A DNA stretch of 64,000 nt from Streptomyces sp. Ag109_O5-10 (GCF_900105755.1 NZ_FNTQ01000001.1:5332001-5396000), one strand, 5' to 3'. Shown: positions 17,101 through 25,332, counted from the first letter of the stretch. Made by a program: numbers and translations. The notes: a model not told the origin generated them from the letters alone.

Positions 17101-17589
17101 TGTCAGCATTGATTCGAAGGCGGCTTCGCTGGCTATCGGCAGCCGCAGGCGGGCGCCGGCAGTACGCAGATCGCCTTCGAGATGGATGGTGTCGCCGTTT
17201 TGCCGCCCTGAGCGATACATGATCCAGGTCTGGCCGTTGGTATAGATCAAGTTGGGGAGCTTCGCCATGCCCTCCCACTGCCGTCGATCACGTTGGTTCA
17301 GCCCGCCAGGATGGATCACGCTTTTGTCCGGGCTCTTCAGCTCGACGTAGCCGACGATGTTGCGAGATAACTTCCCGATCCGCACAGCCAGGTCGGGGCG
17401 GATTCGGTGCGCGGCGATCGCTACCTCGGCATGCAGGACGGCCTGTAGCCCTAACACGTTCGCCGCGTCAACGAGAAGCGTCTCCACGGCGCGACGGATC
17501 GCGGCTTCCTTCTGCCCGTGCAGCAATGCCTGCTTGCACGCTGCACCGAACTCGCTGATGATCCGCCGAAACCCGTCCCTGCGCTGCAT
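14125..17589 (-). CDS. Type ISP/IIG-like restriction-modification enzyme (nuclease + N6-adenine methylase)
   Basis: 1154 residues from the ATG at 17589 (GGGGG upstream; an earlier start would add an implausible sequence). Residues about 40-150 look like a PD-(D/E)xK nuclease: RPDLAVRIGKL supplies the Asp (residues 64-66) and YVELKSPDKSV the E-x-K (83-85), followed by NLIYTNGQTWIMYRSG, typical for these nucleases. The methylase core has SAM motif I DPAMGTGTF at 382-390 and catalytic motif IV NPPH at 505-508 (usually NPPY/F). The C-terminal 500 residues (PGVQQELAIAIFVRKQG, YFNGNGGRVLPFLHAD, VFTGVTPRMRNYTTGGRNVL) match the type ISP specificity region. No helicase motifs lie between nuclease and methylase, so it resembles type IIG more than classical ISP. 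It probably cuts unmethylated foreign DNA; the adjacent NACHT gene makes a defence pair. Confidence 0.85.
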   Translation of the reverse strand: MQRRDGFRRIISEFGAACKQALLHGQKEAAIRRAVETLLVDAANVLGLQAVLHAEVAIAAHRIRPDLAVRIGKLSRNIVGYVELKSPDKSVIHPGGLNQRDRRQWEGMAKLPNLIYTNGQTWIMYRSGRQNGDTIHLEGDLRTAGARLRLPIASEAAFESMLTAFFSWQPHPLTSMREVVAQVAPLCTLLRDAVHDRLDAEARLPHHRRPFTDLASTLEVDLFPTTDDRDKRAAFADRYAQSVTFALLLASSDAADGRDSSLAKMSLHEVGRRLGAEHSVMGRALQILTDQVEGEFRDSLDMLVRVIDAIDWRSALASEPGFHIHLYEHFLQEYDPDLRKDSGTYYTPAPLMEEMIRLVDEVLITTLGCPGGFADPGVSIIDPAMGTGTFLTGIIDLVARKQSEGGNDGFRAESVQELAGRLIGFEKQMGAFAVAQMRVGQMLRSLNARVRLRDMRLHLADTLADPWRPSELFTRYGALWGPLRDDAEAASFIQRESRITVVIGNPPHREQAEGQGGWIENGSPDRGAPPLDAFRLHGAAGVYENKLKSLCTYFWRWATHKVFDQYDDHRHGVVCFVSTGGFIRSAGFQGMRSYLRRTCTEGWIIDLTPETKRPPLNSRFFPGVQQELAIAIFVRKQGERRDQLAPVHYTAVHGTRRDKEEQLHDLHINGPGWRTSRPAKHAPFTPASQSGWDTFPALTDLMPWRKPGIKPNRNWVFSPSKTTLRRRWDRLVQERDLSTQKALFKETRDRTLDKEAVQIPGHPHPPTLLRDEHSPCPVPIRVARRAWDRQWLIPDGRVIDFSRPELWQAAIDGQVFIVEQHSQRLQTGPALLFTALIPDMHYFNGNGGRVLPFLHADRSPNIAPGLLHHLANSYGLQEVIPEDLLAYVGAVTAHPTFTERYADDLNSLGVRIPLTAASDLWHEAVSLGHHILWASTFGTRSISPGDGRPAGTSNWWRELHPEITYARQVAPDGLPSTITYDSENEHLIIEGGVFTGVTPRMRNYTTGGRNVLDSWLAYRSTRSAGKVTSELDRERPEHWEHEWSRELVEILAVLSHLTGLEPRQAELLDRVVTAPLIDVAELNRRRILPVPERAKSARTDPDHAFLPGLETVDGQPPGPVEPLTPPNDSPGDAAPGRHSPVRPGPHARRHRGRA

Positions 17590-17840
17590 CCCGCCCCCAG
17601 AGGTCAGCACACTCCCGGTATCCAACTCAACACACGGTAAGTGCAATATCACTGACCGTCGAGAGGGTCTCAAGGCTGCGTACACCCACCGGCCTGTGGC
17701 AGTGCCCCCTTCTCCCAGCGCTGCACGGGTGATCCACAGCTCTGGTACAGGCCGGTGCAGGCAGGCCGTGCCGACCAAAGACGGCTGGCGCGGTCGGGCT
17801 GAGGCTCCTCGGCCTCCTGCTTAGCGTTCGCGTGCGGGGT

Positions 17841-20800
17841 TTACAGAAAGTGGAGGTTCAAGCATGAGGGCAATGCGTCAGCACCCCGAATTCGATTGAT
17901 TTCCGTTGCGATGTGGAGATCTCGTAGGTCGGGCAGTTGAGCCAACGGTGTAATGTCGATATCGCCTTCTGCCGTCATGTCTCCCGTGAACTCGCATGAG
18001 ATTAGCCGAGGAAAGGCTTCGGCCAGTCGATGGACGGCCGCTTGGATGACTCGTTCCCCATCGCCGCCACTGAGAGACAGGCTGGTTACATTCGCCAGAA
18101 CTGTGTTTGGGGGAAGGGTTTCGAATGATGCGGCACATGCGATGAGATCGGTTAGCGATATTAGGCCGCAAATCTCTCGCCAGTCATCGGCTGAGGCCGG
18201 GCTGGATGCATGGTTGAGTCCGAGTTCCACGAGTTGGGAAAGACTACTGAGTCCTTGGAGTCCTCGCAGTGGCCTTGCGCCGTCCGACACGCGCAGGCTG
18301 CGCAGCGGAGCGTGGGTCGGTAGATATTCCGTGGACCAGCCCAGGCTGGGCGGGCCGCTGATCACCAGCGATCCCAGGTCCTGCAACTGTGAAACCGGTC
18401 GCAGGTCGATGCCCGAACCGACGGCGGTGATGTCCAGGTGCTGAATGGGAAGTTCGCTGATTGCGGAAATATCCTCCAGGTTCGGGCAATCATTGATGAT
18501 GAGCGACGTCAGTGTCAATTGCTGAGCCAAGAATTCCAAATTGGGTGTCTCAGTGTTCGATAGCGTGAGTTGCGTGAACGCGTGGTGAGAGGCGTACGAG
18601 GTCAGCGCCCCCAGGGACACGCCATTTCTGATATCCAGAATTTCCGGCTCCAGCCCTAGACGCCTTAGCTGATGCAGTTGGTCGTCGAGCTGGATGGTGT
18701 ACGTGAGGGCGCTCGAATCTAGGCGGGCGATAATCTCCTCCGCGTATCGGGCGCTGTCGAAGCGAGGCCAGGCCCAAAGAAGTTGGGCACGGACTGGGAG
18801 AAAGGGATGATCGACGAACTGGGACAGAAACGTGATGGCAGCATCGGACTTTACATTGGAAGCTGCGATGGCCACGTGATAGGCAGTCACCCCGTCATCG
18901 AGTTCCTCGGGGCTAGGTAGGAGGCGGAGGATCAAGGGCCCGACTTCCGCCAACGCGTGAGCCTCTTCCTCGTTACCCGGGGGAATCAGGGTGAGGGTAC
19001 GCTGTTCGACTTCCTCGCGTACGGAAGGTTCGAGGGACGTCGCATATTCCAGACAAGCCGTAGCGATCAGATAGATGCGGGCCTGGACGCGTTTGTCGGA
19101 TGTACGGTCGCCCAAGTCTACGAGTTCCCGGAAGATCGTGACGCGTTCCCGGGGACGCGCGAGAGCAACCGCCATGCGGATGACATCCTCCCACTGATCG
19201 TCCGACGCGTGCTCGACGAGGAGTCCGAAGTCGGCCTCCTCAACGGCTGCCCGAGCACCGAGGAAATCCTGGAACGTGCGGTGGATGAAGTCCACCGTGT
19301 CGGGAGCAGGTTCGCGAAGGAGACCGCTCCGCTGGAGGAAGTGTTCGAAGACGGTCGGCGCATTGCCCAGGGCAGCTACTTCGGGGACTGAGGGCAGAGC
19401 CCGATTGATGATGGCCTCTGCGTGGGAACGGTCCATCTCGGTACGGCCATTCTTGATCAGCCAGTAGGCGAGTCGCTGGAGGAGATCAAGCTGCGGCTCC
19501 TCGCGAAGTTCGGGGCCCGCCATGTCCCGTTCCCGGTCGCGTCGACTGAGCAGCATGGACAACGCGGCTTCGTAGAGGTCCTTGCGGCCGTGGGGGAGAT
19601 AGCCTCGGCGGTCGCGATGGAGGGCGCAGATGAGCCCACACATCAGAGGATTCGTGGCCAGGCGGCCGAGGGCGGGCTCGGTTCTGACGGCATCGAGGAG
19701 CTGCCCCTCATACCTATCGAGGTCGGCAGCGTCGTCGGCATCGGTCCGTGCGGCATCGTGCCACTGGGTGATGAAAGTGGCGACGGCTTTGGGGCCCATG
19801 GGAGACAGCGACAGCTCGATGAAACCGTCGTCGGCGAGCCAGTCCTGGCCTACGGCCGATGGGCGGGAGGTAATCAGCCACCGGTTGTCCCCGTCGTACG
19901 TTTCGATCAGTTCCAGCAGCCATCTCCGGGTCCGCTCGCGTTCTCGATCGGGGATTTCGTCGATGCCGTCGATGAGGATTAGGCCGCGCCCAGCGACGAG
20001 GACCCGGTTCTCCCAGCCGTCGGGCTGAGTGCCGGCAAGCGGGCAGCCGGTGGCAGAGAGAAAGTCCTTGGGTGCTGGGAGGCGCTCGCCGTGGCGGGTG
20101 AGCGCGCGGAGCGGTAGTACGAAAGGGATGCGGTCGTAGAGGTAATCCATGCGATCGGGGAGGTCCTGGCCAGCAGTCGCAACAGCCAGCCACTGAACGA
20201 GTGTCGTCTTGCCTGAGCCGGCTTCGCCGCGGAGGAGGACGCGGTGGTTGGCTGCCAGGGCTTGGTCCGCGGGCTGGGTAGCGAACGGGTCGCGGATGGA
20301 GCTGTAGGTAAGCCACAGCCTGTCGGCATGCGTCGTGTGGTCCTGGCTGGGCCTGGTCCGTTCGATGATCGCCAGGAGGCTGTCCAGGTCTCCTTGAGAC
20401 TCTTCGGCGACAGACATAGAGAGATCGTCTGTTGCGGACTGCGTCAGTAATGAGGCGATGAAGGTGCGACTGTGGGGCAGAGCGAGGGTCGCAGGATCGT
20501 GGCCCCGAACGCTGGCGCGGGCCCATGCCGTTGCCCTCCGCCAGAGCCCCGACATCGGTGACGCCTCCAGACTCAGATACGCCACGTTCAACGGCCATCG
20601 TCTCGGGGAATTGTTGAGGTCAATCCCGTAGATCGTGAGCCTGCCGTGCTTCTTGGACACATAGGTCAGATACGCCTGCTCGAATGCGGCGTCCTCGCCA
20701 CCGGGCCGGGGGTTGCGGCGGATCAACTCGTCTACTTTGGCGATAAGTTCGTTGACAGCGTGGGACTGCTCGACCAGGGTGCGGGCGATGAAGGTGGAGC

Positions 20801-21260
20801 GCTGCGTGAAGAAGTGAAGGATGTGGAGGCATGCGGTTTCAAGCAGGTTCTCGTAGAAGTGTGTGGCGTCGGCCGTGAGATGACGCTCGGGACTGTCGCT
20901 CGCGCGACGCAGTTCACGGGCCAATGCTGAGTGGCCAAGGCGTACGGCTTCGAGGTCGGTGAGGGTCAGGTCGCCGAGGGCGTGGAGGGTGGTGGCCAGG
21001 GCATCGATGACGGCCTGCTGTTCGTCACTAGGGACGGGACGTTCGCCGGAGCGCAGGGCTTGTTTCACTAGCTTGTCGGCGAGATCGCGGAGGTCGGATT
21101 TGGTAAGGGCATGCTTCTCGCCCTTGAAGGATACGTAGCTGGAGATGCGGATCGGCTTGTCAACAAGGCCAGCCCCCGGACCTTCGGTGACGAAGAGCTT
21201 CTTGACGAGAGGCCCAATAGCGGCCGAGGCGAGTCGGGTGCCGATGGCTGTGGGTTCCAC
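17841..21260 (-). CDS. NACHT-LRR NTPase (bacterial NLR-type antiphage protein)
   Basis: 1139 residues from the GTG at 21260, six bases after ACGGGGG; the frame is open further upstream without a ribosome site. Residues 1-320 are helical (IGTRLASAAIGPLVKKLF at the start), like the NACHT N-terminal helical domains of Streptomyces. The NTPase has Walker A GEAGSGKTT (about 345-353), Walker B LILIDGIDEIPD (about 427-438) and sensor WLITSRP, the NACHT order. A helical region with FIHRTFQDFLGARAAVEEAD, the usual post-NACHT element, follows. From about 860 there are irregular leucine-rich repeats (TLTSLIINDCPNLEDISAIS, LQDLGSLVISGPPSLGW, LSSLSQLVELGLNHASS, LANVTSLSLSGGDGERV). NACHT-LRR proteins of bacteria protect against phage by sensing phage products and triggering cell death or dormancy. 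No fused effector enzyme is recognisable; the N-terminal helices may be the effector. It lies 251 bases upstream of the R-M gene, same strand. Confidence 0.85.
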   Translation of the reverse strand: MEPTAIGTRLASAAIGPLVKKLFVTEGPGAGLVDKPIRISSYVSFKGEKHALTKSDLRDLADKLVKQALRSGERPVPSDEQQAVIDALATTLHALGDLTLTDLEAVRLGHSALARELRRASDSPERHLTADATHFYENLLETACLHILHFFTQRSTFIARTLVEQSHAVNELIAKVDELIRRNPRPGGEDAAFEQAYLTYVSKKHGRLTIYGIDLNNSPRRWPLNVAYLSLEASPMSGLWRRATAWARASVRGHDPATLALPHSRTFIASLLTQSATDDLSMSVAEESQGDLDSLLAIIERTRPSQDHTTHADRLWLTYSSIRDPFATQPADQALAANHRVLLRGEAGSGKTTLVQWLAVATAGQDLPDRMDYLYDRIPFVLPLRALTRHGERLPAPKDFLSATGCPLAGTQPDGWENRVLVAGRGLILIDGIDEIPDRERERTRRWLLELIETYDGDNRWLITSRPSAVGQDWLADDGFIELSLSPMGPKAVATFITQWHDAARTDADDAADLDRYEGQLLDAVRTEPALGRLATNPLMCGLICALHRDRRGYLPHGRKDLYEAALSMLLSRRDRERDMAGPELREEPQLDLLQRLAYWLIKNGRTEMDRSHAEAIINRALPSVPEVAALGNAPTVFEHFLQRSGLLREPAPDTVDFIHRTFQDFLGARAAVEEADFGLLVEHASDDQWEDVIRMAVALARPRERVTIFRELVDLGDRTSDKRVQARIYLIATACLEYATSLEPSVREEVEQRTLTLIPPGNEEEAHALAEVGPLILRLLPSPEELDDGVTAYHVAIAASNVKSDAAITFLSQFVDHPFLPVRAQLLWAWPRFDSARYAEEIIARLDSSALTYTIQLDDQLHQLRRLGLEPEILDIRNGVSLGALTSYASHHAFTQLTLSNTETPNLEFLAQQLTLTSLIINDCPNLEDISAISELPIQHLDITAVGSGIDLRPVSQLQDLGSLVISGPPSLGWSTEYLPTHAPLRSLRVSDGARPLRGLQGLSSLSQLVELGLNHASSPASADDWREICGLISLTDLIACAASFETLPPNTVLANVTSLSLSGGDGERVIQAAVHRLAEAFPRLISCEFTGDMTAEGDIDITPLAQLPDLRDLHIATEINRIRGADALPSCLNLHFL

Positions 21261-21484
21261 GCTTACCCCCGTAGATCCGTACCGATGTCCTCGGATCCTA
21301 AGGCGCCCAGTGCCCCGGCCCAACCAGCATCAGCGATGGGTCTGTGGGCGATTTCGAGCGTGGTGGCTCACCCGTCACGGGGGCACCGGAGCTCGGTGCC
21401 TACGAACTACGACCCTGCTCGACGGTCCGAGCGGGGAGCTACACGCTCAGCTGTTAGAAGAGGGGCGGCGGTTCCGGGTGCCGG

Positions 21485-22024
21485 TCAGCGGCTTGCGCGG
21501 ATCATCACGGCGAGGACCGGCGAGGCCGGTGATGGCTGGCTCTGGCCGATGTCCTCGTATCCCCACGACCTGTAGAGCGCGTGGACCTTTCCGTCCCCGG
21601 CGGCCGAGTTGACCATGAGCGTCACGTACGGCTCGTTGCGCGTAGCGAGGAGGGCGTCGTGGATGCGGCGGGCCGTACCCGTCTTCCGCCAGGTCGGCCG
21701 GACCCCGATCTCCTTCAAGGCCACGGCCGGATGCTCGGTGTACTTGTCCGCCGGCATCGGGCTGGTGCGCTGCCAGTAGCGGTCGCCGTGCTCGATGGTG
21801 TTGCCGTAGGCGTAGCCGACCGGATGTCCGTCCGCGTACGCGAGGACCGCCGTGAACCCTGGCTCGCTGCCGTGGCGGTCCAGGCGTTCGCCGAACGCGG
21901 TGACGGCGTAGTTCGGCAGGTGGAGGAGCGGGGCGCGTACGTCGGCGTACACGTCGAGGAGGTCGCCGCGGACGGTGCCGAGGGTGGTGAAGGTGCGGAG
22001 TTCGATGGCGGGCGCCGTGGTCAT
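21485..22024 (-). CDS. GNAT N-acetyltransferase (1)
   Basis: 179 residues from the ATG at 22024, with GGAGG ten bases upstream. GNAT fold: VLAYADGHPVGYAYGNTIEH (strands 2-4), then EIGVRPTWRKTGTARRIHDA, where the acetyl-CoA loop reads R-x-x-x-x-A/G (usually Q/R-x-x-G-x-G/A), and HALYRSWGYEDIGQSQPS at the end. Substrate unknown. It is closely similar in layout to the next gene, with which it probably arose by duplication: same length, same SWGY and PV(L/Y)AVM endings. It may modify a small molecule or the peptide made by the neighbouring RiPP genes; that is speculation. Confidence 0.8.
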   Translation of the reverse strand: MTTAPAIELRTFTTLGTVRGDLLDVYADVRAPLLHLPNYAVTAFGERLDRHGSEPGFTAVLAYADGHPVGYAYGNTIEHGDRYWQRTSPMPADKYTEHPAVALKEIGVRPTWRKTGTARRIHDALLATRNEPYVTLMVNSAAGDGKVHALYRSWGYEDIGQSQPSPASPVLAVMIRASR

Positions 22025-22105
22025 GCGGCCATCCTCCAGGCGGCGGTGTGCTTGGGCTTCCGCCAATAGTTGGGGCCACCCAACGCGTCTCCCCGAGTTT
22101 CTGCG

Positions 22106-22624
22106 TCAAGCTCGGAGCTGCTTGACCATGACGGCGTACACCGGTGAGTCTGCGAACGGTTGCTGCTCGCCGGCCTTGGCGTACCCCCATGACTCGTAGA
22201 GCGCCTGCACCTTGGGGTGGGTCACGTCGACCAGGAGTACAGCGAGGTCCTCCGTTCGCTCCTTCAGGAGCGCTTCGTGGAGTCGTTCAGAGATTCCCTG
22301 CTTGCGCCAGTGGGGGCGCACCATGACCTCAGACACGGCGTATGTGGAGGAGTAGCCGTTGTTCGGCCGGTATCCGGTGGAGCGCCACCATTCGCGGCCG
22401 GGCGCGAGCGGAGCGCCGTAGGCGAAGCCGGTCGGTTCTTCTCCGTCGTAGGCGACGACACAGGAGAAGCCGTCCATGCCGGACCAATGGTCGGCGAACC
22501 AGGCGAAGCGCTGGTGGAAGGGGTCGTCCATCTGGTCGGCGTAGGCGTCGGCGTGTACGTCGATGAGCATCTGACGGAAGCCCTCGGGGATGTTTCCGTG
22601 CTGGAAGTGACGCAGGTCGGTCAC
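22106..22624 (-). CDS. GNAT N-acetyltransferase (2)
   Basis: 172 residues from a GTG at 22624 that overlaps the stop of the upstream regulator (GTGA) and has GGAG at a good distance; an ATG 12 bases upstream is the alternative. Acetyltransferase features: CVVAYDGEEPTGFAYGAPLA, SEVMVRPHWRKQGISERLHE (acetyl-CoA loop), LLVDVTHPKVQALYESWGYA and a C-terminal SPVYAVMVKQL. The four-base overlap implies translational coupling with the XRE/TPR regulator. Substrate unknown. Paralogue of the next gene downstream. Confidence 0.8.
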   Translation of the reverse strand: MTDLRHFQHGNIPEGFRQMLIDVHADAYADQMDDPFHQRFAWFADHWSGMDGFSCVVAYDGEEPTGFAYGAPLAPGREWWRSTGYRPNNGYSSTYAVSEVMVRPHWRKQGISERLHEALLKERTEDLAVLLVDVTHPKVQALYESWGYAKAGEQQPFADSPVYAVMVKQLRA

Positions 22625-23877
22625 GCTCGACTCCATTCGGTGCGCATGCGGTCTGCCCAGTCTCGTGCGTAGGCGGTGGAGGGAGCCCGGACGAACAGTC
22701 CCCGGTGGAAGTCGCCGATGAGCGTGCGCATGCGGCCCGGCAGGGGATCGCCGTCCATGATCGTGAAGACGTCGGAGGCGGTGACCGTGGCCTGCTCGGC
22801 GTCGCCTTGGTGGAGCTGAGCGAGGGCGAGCTGCGCGGTGGCGAGGGCCTTGTTGCGCCGGAAAGCTGCCGGGATCCTGGCCAGGGCGCGGTAGGCCATG
22901 GCCTCGGCGTGGGCGGGGCGTCCGCTGTTGAATTGCACGATGGCGGCGAGGTGGTCGAGTTCGGCCTGGCCGTAAAAGGCCGTCCAGCGCGGGCGTTCGC
23001 GCTCCGCCGTCTTGGCGTAGGTGTCCTGGGCAGATCCCAGGGACCGCAGGCCGGCCCGTCCGTCCCCGAGGGCCGCGTAGGCGAGGGCGGCGCGGACCCG
23101 TCCCAGTGAGTCGAAGAAGGGGTCCCGGCGAGCAGCGTAGGAGGCTTGGGCCGCTTGTGCAGCCGCGAGTGCTTCGGGCCAGTTGTGCCGCTGATAGGCG
23201 AGCATGGAGAGGTTGACCCATACCCGCATCTCGGTGGGGCCGTCTTGGGAGAGGCCAGCGTAGGTCGCGGATTCGTTCAGGTAATTCTGGGCCTGGTCGA
23301 GGTTGCGGGCGTCGATGCAGGACCAGGCCGCGATGGTGGTGTACTCGGCAGCCAGTGCATACAGGGCGCGGCGGACACGTTCACTGGCGTTGCGCTGTTG
23401 CAGCTCCAGGACGCCGTCGCGGCCCGCGGCGGCTGCCCTTTCCAGTTCGGAATGACCGCCTTGGCGGTCGTCGGCTTCGACGAGTGCGTTCATTCCGGCG
23501 GCGGCGCGTGCCACGTCCGACATGCCGACGGCGCGGCGTTGGGCCACCAAGGGGACGGCTGCGGCTGCGGTCCCGGTGGCCGAGGCGATGAAGGTGCGAC
23601 GCCGCACGGGATCCTCCTCCTGCGGGTGGTGCATAGTGCGTGGTGCGCTGAACCCTAAGTCCTCGACCGGACAGCCGAACACCCGCTCCAGAGCGGCGCA
23701 TGTGCGTCCGATGGGCCGGCGCGAGGTTCCGTTCAGCAGGTTGCGTACCGTTCGGGCGGAGACGTCGCCGGGTCGGCCGGTGATGTCCGCGAGTGCGGTG
23801 TTCATCCGGCCTGCTAATTCCTCCTGCGTGAGACCGAGTTCGTCCATCCGGCTCTTGAGGATGGCGTTCGCTGCCAT
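22621..23877 (-). CDS. XRE-family regulator with TPR-like C-terminal domain
   Basis: 418 residues. An N-terminal Cro/C1-type helix-turn-helix (RMDELGLTQEELAGRMNTAL, then VSARTVRNLLNGTSRRPIGR) spans residues about 10-65. Residues 95-115 contain RRRTFIASATGTAAAAVPLV, a Tat- or linker-like segment common in this Streptomyces family. The remainder is a helical array with TPR-like spacing (DARNLDQAQNYLNESATYAG, YQRHNWPEALAAAQAAQASY, LGDGRAGLRSLGSAQDTYAK). Such proteins are often linked to GHKL ATPases and to small secondary-metabolite loci. Here the divergent neighbour is a GHKL ATPase and the coupled downstream gene an acetyltransferase. Ligand and targets unknown. Confidence 0.8.
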   Translation of the reverse strand: MAANAILKSRMDELGLTQEELAGRMNTALADITGRPGDVSARTVRNLLNGTSRRPIGRTCAALERVFGCPVEDLGFSAPRTMHHPQEEDPVRRRTFIASATGTAAAAVPLVAQRRAVGMSDVARAAAGMNALVEADDRQGGHSELERAAAAGRDGVLELQQRNASERVRRALYALAAEYTTIAAWSCIDARNLDQAQNYLNESATYAGLSQDGPTEMRVWVNLSMLAYQRHNWPEALAAAQAAQASYAARRDPFFDSLGRVRAALAYAALGDGRAGLRSLGSAQDTYAKTAERERPRWTAFYGQAELDHLAAIVQFNSGRPAHAEAMAYRALARIPAAFRRNKALATAQLALAQLHQGDAEQATVTASDVFTIMDGDPLPGRMRTLIGDFHRGLFVRAPSTAYARDWADRMRTEWSRA

Positions 23878-24124
23878 GTGACCGACGGTAGACCCGTGGC
23901 ATCGAGTGAACCAGCCCTCAGGTCACGGGACCGTAAAGTCTTCCGGTTCGAGGCGACCGGCGAGGGAGCGACCTTTCCTGTTCCCGTCCCCTTCCGGGTC
24001 GTTGACTGGTCATCGCCCGTCGGGAGGTTCCGATTCCCCCTTCCTCTCGGCGGCATGGAGAAGAGCCCGTTCCGTCGTCACCCCGTCGTCGGGGCGGGCG
24101 TCCCACCCTCGGAGGGATGTTCTC
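23878..24124. promoter_or_regulatory. Divergent promoter region
   Basis: About 250 bases between the XRE regulator (minus) and the GHKL ATPase (plus). It must hold both promoters. It contains a slightly AT-richer block and the imperfect repeats TTCCGGGTCG / TTCCGGTTCG, but I cannot assign -10 or -35 boxes with confidence. Confidence 0.35.
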
Positions 24125-24562
24125 GTGACCATGACCGCAGCTCGACCTACTGCGACCGGCGCGCCCGGGTACACCGAGACGATGCCGTGTGAGCCGAAAT
24201 CCGCTCGCCGGGCCCGTCTGCTCGTCTCCGCTGCTCTGAATACCTGGGGCATAGGTGAGTTGGCTGGGGACGGTGCCCAGGTCGTCGCCGAGCTGGTCAA
24301 CAACGTGGTCCGTCATACGCGGTGCCGTGTCGTCCGGGTCCGGGTCACGCGGCCGGCCGAGCGCGTGGTGCGCATCGGTGTCGCCGACAGCTGCCGGGAC
24401 ACTCCCGAGCCGGGCTACCTCGATGACAACTCGGAGGGAGGGCGCGGCCTGCTCCTGGTCGAAGCCCTCAGCTGGAGATGGGGTTACGACCGTAAGCGCT
24501 GGGGCAAGGTCGTGTGGGCCGAGCTGGAAGTGCCGGGCACGGAAGCACCGGTCGCATGTTGA
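24125..24562 (+). CDS. GHKL ATPase (RsbW/anti-sigma-like)
   Basis: 145 residues from the GTG at 24125 (GGAGGGATGTTCTC upstream; the long open frame before it lacks protein character). It matches the compact histidine-kinase-like ATPases: VVAELVNNVVRHTRCRVVRV gives the N box (E-L-V-x-N-x-x-x-H), VRIGVADSCRDTPEP the G1 box (D-S rather than D-x-G), and EGGRGLLLVEALSWRWGY the G2 box. Family members phosphorylate or sequester anti-sigma-antagonist partners, and Streptomyces encodes dozens of them. Location beside the XRE/TPR regulator suggests a shared regulatory unit. It overlaps the next gene by seven bases. Confidence 0.8.
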   Translation: MTMTAARPTATGAPGYTETMPCEPKSARRARLLVSAALNTWGIGELAGDGAQVVAELVNNVVRHTRCRVVRVRVTRPAERVVRIGVADSCRDTPEPGYLDDNSEGGRGLLLVEALSWRWGYDRKRWGKVVWAELEVPGTEAPVAC

Positions 24563-24922
24563 GGCCCCGCATTTCGTTACGGCTGATGCGGGCAGACGAG
24601 CTGGTGGACGATCCGGCCCCGGACGCCTGCGTGGAAGTCACACTCGGGCCCCTCCAGCTGGCAGACGATGGCGATTCGTCGATGTTCGCCGAGCCGCTGC
24701 GCATCACACCGGCCGATCTCCTCCAGCTGCATATGGAGTCTGACCTGGCGCTCGGAGAGACGCGCCGAGGTCGTTCAAGCGGACAACGCATGGCAGCGGC
24801 ATCTCGGCCGCTGGTACGCCGAGGGCCGAGCCGCCGTCGAGGCCAGGGAGCCGGAAGTAGCCCTGCTCACGCGTGTGCTTGAGGGCCTTCGACGGCAAGT
24901 TCTCGCGCCTGATCCCGTATGA
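24556..24922 (+). pseudogene. Small hypothetical protein, apparently frameshifted
   Basis: The ATG at 24556 overlaps the stop of the GHKL gene. The first frame reads LRPRISLRLMRADELVDDPA and LQLADDGDSSMFAEPLRITP, ADLLQLHMESDLALGE, then becomes Arg/Ser rich and stops at 24882. In the +1 frame a natural-looking sequence follows at the same place: RRAEVVQADNAWQRHLGRWY, AEGRAAVEAREPEVALLTRV, LEGLRRQVLAPDPV, stop at 24922. A one-base indel near 24752-24760 is therefore likely. The joined product would be about 121 residues, of unknown family, probably co-transcribed with the GHKL gene. Confidence 0.5.
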
Positions 24923-25029
24923 CGCCGACCGGCACTCACCGCTCCCGCTGGGCACATGAAAGCCGCAGGTGGCCAGCGGGCAAGCAAGACAGTCATCACA
25001 CAGCTACTTCCACCACCGAAAGGAAGATT

Positions 25030-25332
25030 GTGTTCAACCACATGGATCGCTTTCCCACGGGCAGCCCGCTGCCGCAGGGACACCTGACCGCCGTCCCATG
25101 GGGCCTGCGCCGGATCGCCCCGTACCCGCCCGTCGAGGACTCCGGTTACGCGACGGTGAAGTTGGACCCGGCGACGCAGACCGCCCGGTACTTCGACGCC
25201 TCCGGGGCGCCCACCATGTCCCCCGGCCACGGCACATCTTCCGGTACGAACCCCAAGACCGGCACCACCGGCCAGGGGGACCGCAACAGCGACTCCCCGG
25301 ACAGCGACACGGGCAACGACACCGACCAGTGA
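25030..25332 (+). CDS. tgmA: Graspetide precursor peptide (putative ATP-grasp-modified RiPP)
   Basis: 100 residues from the GTG at 25030, preceded by GAAAGGA. The leader contains the conserved stretch YATVKLDPATQTARYFDASG typical of the SAV_5884-type ATP-grasp RiPP precursors, after PWGLRRIAPYPP. The C-terminal core after PTMSPGHG is rich in Thr, Ser and Asp (TSSGTNPKTGTTGQGDRNSD, then SPDSDTGNDTDQ), the side chains joined as esters by ATP-grasp ligases in graspetides. Its stop overlaps the start of the ligase gene (GTGA), and the methyltransferase follows. The upstream frame before 25030 has no leader-like character. The exact cross-link pattern and final peptide are unknown. Confidence 0.8.
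   Translation: MFNHMDRFPTGSPLPQGHLTAVPWGLRRIAPYPPVEDSGYATVKLDPATQTARYFDASGAPTMSPGHGTSSGTNPKTGTTGQGDRNSDSPDSDTGNDTDQ

Noticed and set aside
14125..17589. BREX PglX or type I HsdM
   Set aside because: It has a fused PD-(D/E)xK part and a C-terminal type ISP-like region, and no BREX (pglZ, brxC) or hsdS/hsdR genes lie beside it.
22625..23221. N-terminal extension (about 195 codons) of the second GNAT
   Set aside because: Arg/Pro/His-rich sequence antisense or out of frame to the XRE/TPR regulator; the GTG at 22624 with overlapping stop is the natural start.
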